DNA of 64,000 nucleotides from Karalla daura (Eukaryota; Chordata; Actinopteri; Chaetodontiformes; Leiognathidae), in NCBI GenBank assembly GCA_029224185.1, contig CM055198.1:4476424-4540423 (forward strand), written 5' to 3'. This document shows positions 59,825 to 64,000 of this stretch, in pieces. A program made the position numbers and the translations under genes. Every line of letters begins with the position of its first letter. Position 1 is the stretch's first letter. The notes beneath the pieces were generated by a model, which worked only from the letters and a program-made list of their open reading frames with translations, had not been told where the DNA came from and made no database searches.

Positions 59825-59838
59825 CCAGCAGGGGGCGC
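59825..59838 (+). promoter_or_regulatory. CTCF-like core motif
   Basis: CCAGCAGGGGGCGC is a near-ideal vertebrate CTCF core, lying in a GC-rich patch of intron 2. Motif evidence only. Confidence 0.5.
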
Positions 59839-59947
59839 CACAGGGCCGCGCAACGGCCGTGGACCGGTCGGAGGCTGCGGGCAGAGGAGCGCGGCCAAGA
59901 GAAGGGGCAGGGAAGGCGGGGAGGGCGAGCCTGGCAGGCCTCACTTC

Positions 59948-59948
<1 letters not shown>

Positions 59949-60004
<56 letters not shown>
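59949..60004 (+). repeat. (CT)n/(GT)n compound microsatellite
   Basis: About 11 CT units run directly into about 16 GT units. Confidence 0.93.
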
Positions 60005-60007
<3 letters not shown>

Positions 60008-60264
60008 TCTCTCAGGTAGACGTCAGGCAGCACGCTCTTAGGGCCCCCTCCTCGCCCAAGTGGACGCGCATGAATAAATGAGTCGTCCCCGACCCATCCT
60101 GCGTTTTGTTTCCCCCCCCTCCCCCCCTCTTTTAACCTTTTCATCCGTGTTGCAAACATGGGCGCGAGGTTGACCTCGATGTCGTTTTGGCGCCGTAGCC
60201 ACAACGGTGACGCCATAGGGACGGGTCATCGCAGGCGAAACAGTTGAATTTTCCGTGTGTGCGC

Positions 60265-60307
<43 letters not shown>

Positions 60308-60455
60308 CGCGCGTGCGTGCCGTCGGACCCCAAAGGTTGACGGCACAAAGGTGCCGCGCGTGATTTCGGACCGGCCGCTCTAAATCGATTCCCTGCATCC
60401 AGACGGGGTTAAGAGGTAAGGATTACGCAAGCAGTGCGATCACATTACCCTGGGC

Positions 60456-60504
60456 GCGTGTGTGTGTGTACACGCACGCACGCGCGCGCGCGCGCGCGCA
60501 CACG
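60456..60504. repeat. alternating purine-pyrimidine palindromic block
   Basis: GCGCGTGTGTGTGTG then TACACGCACGCACGCG and (GC)n then CACACGCG. It is strictly alternating and nearly self-complementary, so both Z-DNA and a cruciform are possible. Confidence 0.8.
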
Positions 60505-61023
60505 CGGCGTAACAAATTCTGTTAAAAGAGCTCAGCCATGAGAACGGACATGAAATATTCAGCTGACAAGAGGAACTTGCCCAGACGCGCGCACACACAC
60601 GCACACGCGCACACACGCACACACACGCGCAGTGTAGCAGTAGAAGGTAACTCGCCGATGCTCAATTCAAATCGAGTCAAGCTTAATTTACCCTCACATG
60701 CGACGTAGCGATCTGATGGGAGACGCCAAAGCAAATTTACATCAACCCCGGACCCCCCCCCCCCCACCCCCCCCCCGCCCCCCCCATCCTCCCTTCTATT
60801 TCTCCGTTTCCTGTTCCCCGGATGATTTCAACATCTGTTTGGGGAACGACGTTTTTTTTCCCTTTCCTTTTCCTTTGTCTGGCGACGAGAGACAAATAAA
60901 GAGGAAGATTCCAATAATGAAAAATCTATTTTTATCCCTGCATCTCGATCTCTCCCTCTCTCTTTGTCTGTGTTGCTGTGGCGAGGAGGTGGGTGGGGGT
61001 GGGGGTGGAGGGTGAGGGGGGGC

Positions 61024-61045
61024 GGGGGGGGGGGGGGGGGGGGGG
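61024..61045 (+). repeat. poly-G tract, 22 G
   Basis: Uninterrupted G22 at the end of a GGGGGTGGGGG-type block (about 60987-61045). Confidence 0.9.
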
Positions 61046-61106
61046 TCACCTCTAACCTCCTTTTGTAACTCTGTGCGTGTGTTGTTTGTAGGTGTGTGTT
61101 TGTGTG

Positions 61107-61144
<38 letters not shown>

Positions 61145-64000
61145 AAACAGTCAGGCTTCAGGCTGCTGTCATTCACTCCCCGCTGCTGATGTCACGAGCG
61201 CCCTGCATCTCGGAGGGGACGCGCGCACACACGCACACACACACGCGCGCGCGCACACACACACATGCACAGTGTAAGCAGCTGTGTCCATGAAGTGATG
61301 AAATACACACAGCTGTCCCCCTCCTCCCTCCCCCGTCTCTGTCCCCCTCCCTGTCCTTCTCTCCCTCAGTCCACCTGCACCGCTATGTCATTTAATTGGC
61401 TCGCGCGCACACACGCGCACGCACGCACACACGCACACGGTTTTTCTTCAACAGGTGTGATGTCAGCAGGATCTCACCATGGCGCTTAGTGTGTTGCTAT
61501 GGTGACCGGCAGGCACCTAGCGACCAACAGTTCCCCGCATGTTCTTATGTTCTTATCTCCTCTCCTCCTCTCCCCTCGTCTCCTTGGCCTGGCTGCGCGC
61601 CGCCTCCTCTCCCCTGTTTCCATCCACCTCCGCTCCGACGTCTGCTAAGGGGCGCTTTTCGCCCGTTCCGGCGTCATCAAACGCATCCGAACGCCGCGGC
61701 GTCCAAAATACCGTGACCGATCGACGTCCGTGAACGGACCGGCCGCCTTTCAGGCGACCGAGGAGGGAGAGAGGCGCAGGTGTCGGGCGTCGCGTTTACA
61801 GGCGAAGGCCCGCTGCTGCAAGATTCACCCCCTGCCCTCGTGATGTGCCTCCACACACACGCACGCACACGCGCGCGCACACACACGCTCCTCCACACGC
61901 CGCGAGAGAGGTTCACGGTGGGAGCCGCGTCCGTCGCTTGTTTCGGCCGGGTCGCTTCCCAGCGATCGCTCCGCGGCTCGTCTGCACATGCATGGCGTTG
62001 CGCGGCGTTCTCGGAGCCTCCGCAGCCCCGCAAGTGAGTCTCTCCGACAAGTCGGCGCCGTCTGACAGATGCCGCTCGTTATTTTGCGAGCCGCCACAGA
62101 CTCGGATACCCAAAACGAGTGAATATCTGAGCTCCGTCTCTCTCCCAGGCCGAACATGTGAAGCGCTATCGCGGGCATTCACTTCGGGCTGGGGTGGGGG
62201 GTGGGGGGCGGGGTGGGGTTAAAGGGGTGGATCCTTAAGGTCAGGCAGTTCGAAGCAGGTCGTCGCAGAGGATGAATGAGTGTAACGATCGACGCAGGTT
62301 TGCACGCTTGTCCGGCTATTCCCGAGGTGGCACTGAATGAGTGACGTACATTAAGTCGCGCCTTCGTACGTGTGCCCCAGTTTGCTCTCCTCGCCAGGCC
62401 TGCTCGCCAGGCCCTCGTAAAACGCTCGAAAGCCGTCACGTTGGGGCCCGCCGCGGAGGCGACGCACCGGAGGGCCGGAGCGCGGCCCGTTCGACACACG
62501 TCGGCGGGGGACGGGGCCCCGCACCAACCCGCCGGACGACCGGAGAACGCGTCCCCACGGGCCTCCTGATTACACGCACGTGCGCGTGTGTGCGTGTGTG
62601 CGCGCGTGCGTGCGATGGGCACCGCGCTGACGCACTGTGGGGGCGTTCAGACGTCATTCACATTCAGCTGCCGGCCAAGTCCAGGAAGTTACACGCGTAC
62701 GCTGGCACGCACGTTGTGTGTGTGTGTGTGTGTGTGTGTAAAAGAGAGGGATAGGGAGAGAGGGGGGGGAGAGGGGGAGTGAACTTTCACTTTAATATAT
62801 CAAGTAACCAAGGAGACTTGGGCCGCCGATCAATATTTGATTTAGTGCCACTCGGGCAGATTGTGTGTGTGCGTGTGCGTGCCTGTGTGTGTGTGTGTGT
62901 GCGTGCGTGCGTGTGTGTGTGTGTTGCCGTGACTCTAGAGGTTGTGGCGCTGGTCCAGCGCCGGTGTCAGCACGGAGAGTGACCAGCGGCCGCAGTGTTG
63001 ACTTACATTGATTCTGTCGCTCCGGGGACGGGCGGGGTTGAGCCAGGGCGCCCCCCCCACCCCTCCCCACCCCCCCCACCCCCCCGAGACAACACAGCGC
63101 TAGCGGAGGCGCGTTGAAGACGTCCCAGGGTGGCAGCATCCCTGCAGACAAACCAAACGAGTGGGGACGGTGACGCGCACCCACCGTCTGGTCCAGAGGA
63201 CGTCTGACCCACACACCTATCACCATTCGTTTTCGGTACGGCCCCCTTTGCTCCGGCCATCACCTTGGCTTTGCCTCCCACGCCGAGGTGTTTACTTCTG
63301 GGACGCCCTGCTCCAGTGGCACACTGTATGCTTACGCCCCCCCCACCCTCCCCACCCCACCCCCACCACCCCTCCTCTGCACACGGGGCTGTCTGTCCGA
63401 GGGAAACCCGCCAATGCGGTCCCCTCCACGAGCTGTTCTCTGGGCAGGGCGGCCTCCTCGCCGCAGTGGAGGAGGAAGTGGAGGCTGCCAGAGACCTTCT
63501 TTCCGTCCGCGGGGAGCAGGTTTATTCGTTATTTATTCATGCCGGTGAACCTGTAAAAAGAAAAGAAGAAAGAAACGCGGCCTCGATTCAAGAACCCGTA
63601 AAGCCACCCTCTTAAAGTCAGTGTCTGGAAGCCGGACTCCGTGAAACGCACATTTACAGCGAGCCGGGGCGATTTATTTCCCTCGTGAAGCGCGGTTTCA
63701 GTCGGGCACGGGTCCGGGGCTTGCTGCTCTTCCAGCATACGGGCCCGTCTTTTTCAGTGGATCCTCTCGTTTTTATGCGTTTGGATTGTGGCATCAACTC
63801 ATTTTTGTGTTTCCGCCTGGCTCGATCTCTCCTGGTGCCCTGGTTTTCAACTTCCTGCCGTGTCTTTCCTCTCGCTCCTCTCTTCCCATCCCATCTCATC
63901 CTCCTTCCTTCCTCCCTCACCCGGCCCTCGGTCCCTTTCCTTCTCCCCTTTCCCCCGTTATGTCATCCTTTTCTTTTATCTTCTGGTCTCGTATCTCTTC

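Larger units (their letters stand above)
56325..64000 (+). other. clcn2: clcn2 intron 2, 5' part (runs off the window)
   Basis: It starts with donor GTAAGT. I looked for an exon encoding CSVRCHKF...VGEDWIF, the beginning of helix B, and did not find one, so exon 3 should lie beyond 64000. The content is GC-rich sequence with simple repeats (GT at about 58350-58376, 60264-60302, 61108-61142 and 62714-62738; G16 at 58005-58020; G22 at 61024-61045), two CTCF-like motifs and one retroelement-like repeat. The last 150 bases are pyrimidine-rich without a recognisable exon. Confidence 0.6.

Overview
This window looks like nuclear DNA of a bony (teleost-type) fish. The evidence is vertebrate-style split coding with GT/AG splice sites, dense (CA)n/(GA)n microsatellites, and decayed copies of families typical of fish genomes: L2-type LINEs, tRNA-derived SINEs and a PIF/Harbinger transposon. 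There are no operons, bacterial genes or CRISPR arrays. No species can be named from the sequence alone.

Only one protein-coding gene is firmly supported, and only its start. It is clcn2, the ClC-2 voltage-gated chloride channel, on the + strand. Coding exon 1 (22602-22652, 17 codons) and exon 2 (56174-56324, 50 codons plus one base) together encode the cytoplasmic N-terminal tail. The intron between them is 33,521 bases. No exon 3, which would begin the first membrane region, was found by eye up to 64000, so the gene runs off the right edge.

Layout. 1-22.2 kb is intergenic-like, moderate in GC and rich in transposon fossils: SINE pieces at about 2.1-2.8 and 16 kb, L2 LINE reverse-transcriptase pieces at 12.7 and 20.6 kb, matching LINE/SINE tails at 7.1 and 21.5 kb, and a Harbinger copy at 8.8-9.65 kb. 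It also holds an RE1/NRSF-like site (8.6 kb), a CTCF-like site (10.85 kb), a CRE plus TATA pair (16.6 kb) and a CpG-rich block (6.24-6.81 kb). 22.27-22.60 kb is the GC-rich promoter and 5' UTR of clcn2. 22.65-56.17 kb is intron 1: GC- and CpG-rich, crowded with simple repeats, long G or C homopolymers, SINE fragments, a foldback MITE (33.2 kb) and a degenerate telomere-repeat array (48.1-48.5 kb). 56.33-64 kb is the beginning of intron 2, with two CTCF-like motifs and a retroelement-like repeat bounded by perfect 28-base inverted repeats.

Many long open frames in the GC-rich half are artefacts of repeats and GC content and are not annotated as genes. No previously undescribed multi-gene system was found. 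The most unusual points are the very large clcn2 intron 1, its intronic telomere-like array, the confinement of long G/C homopolymers to the region downstream of exon 1, and a possible alternative in-phase first exon at 40976-41050.
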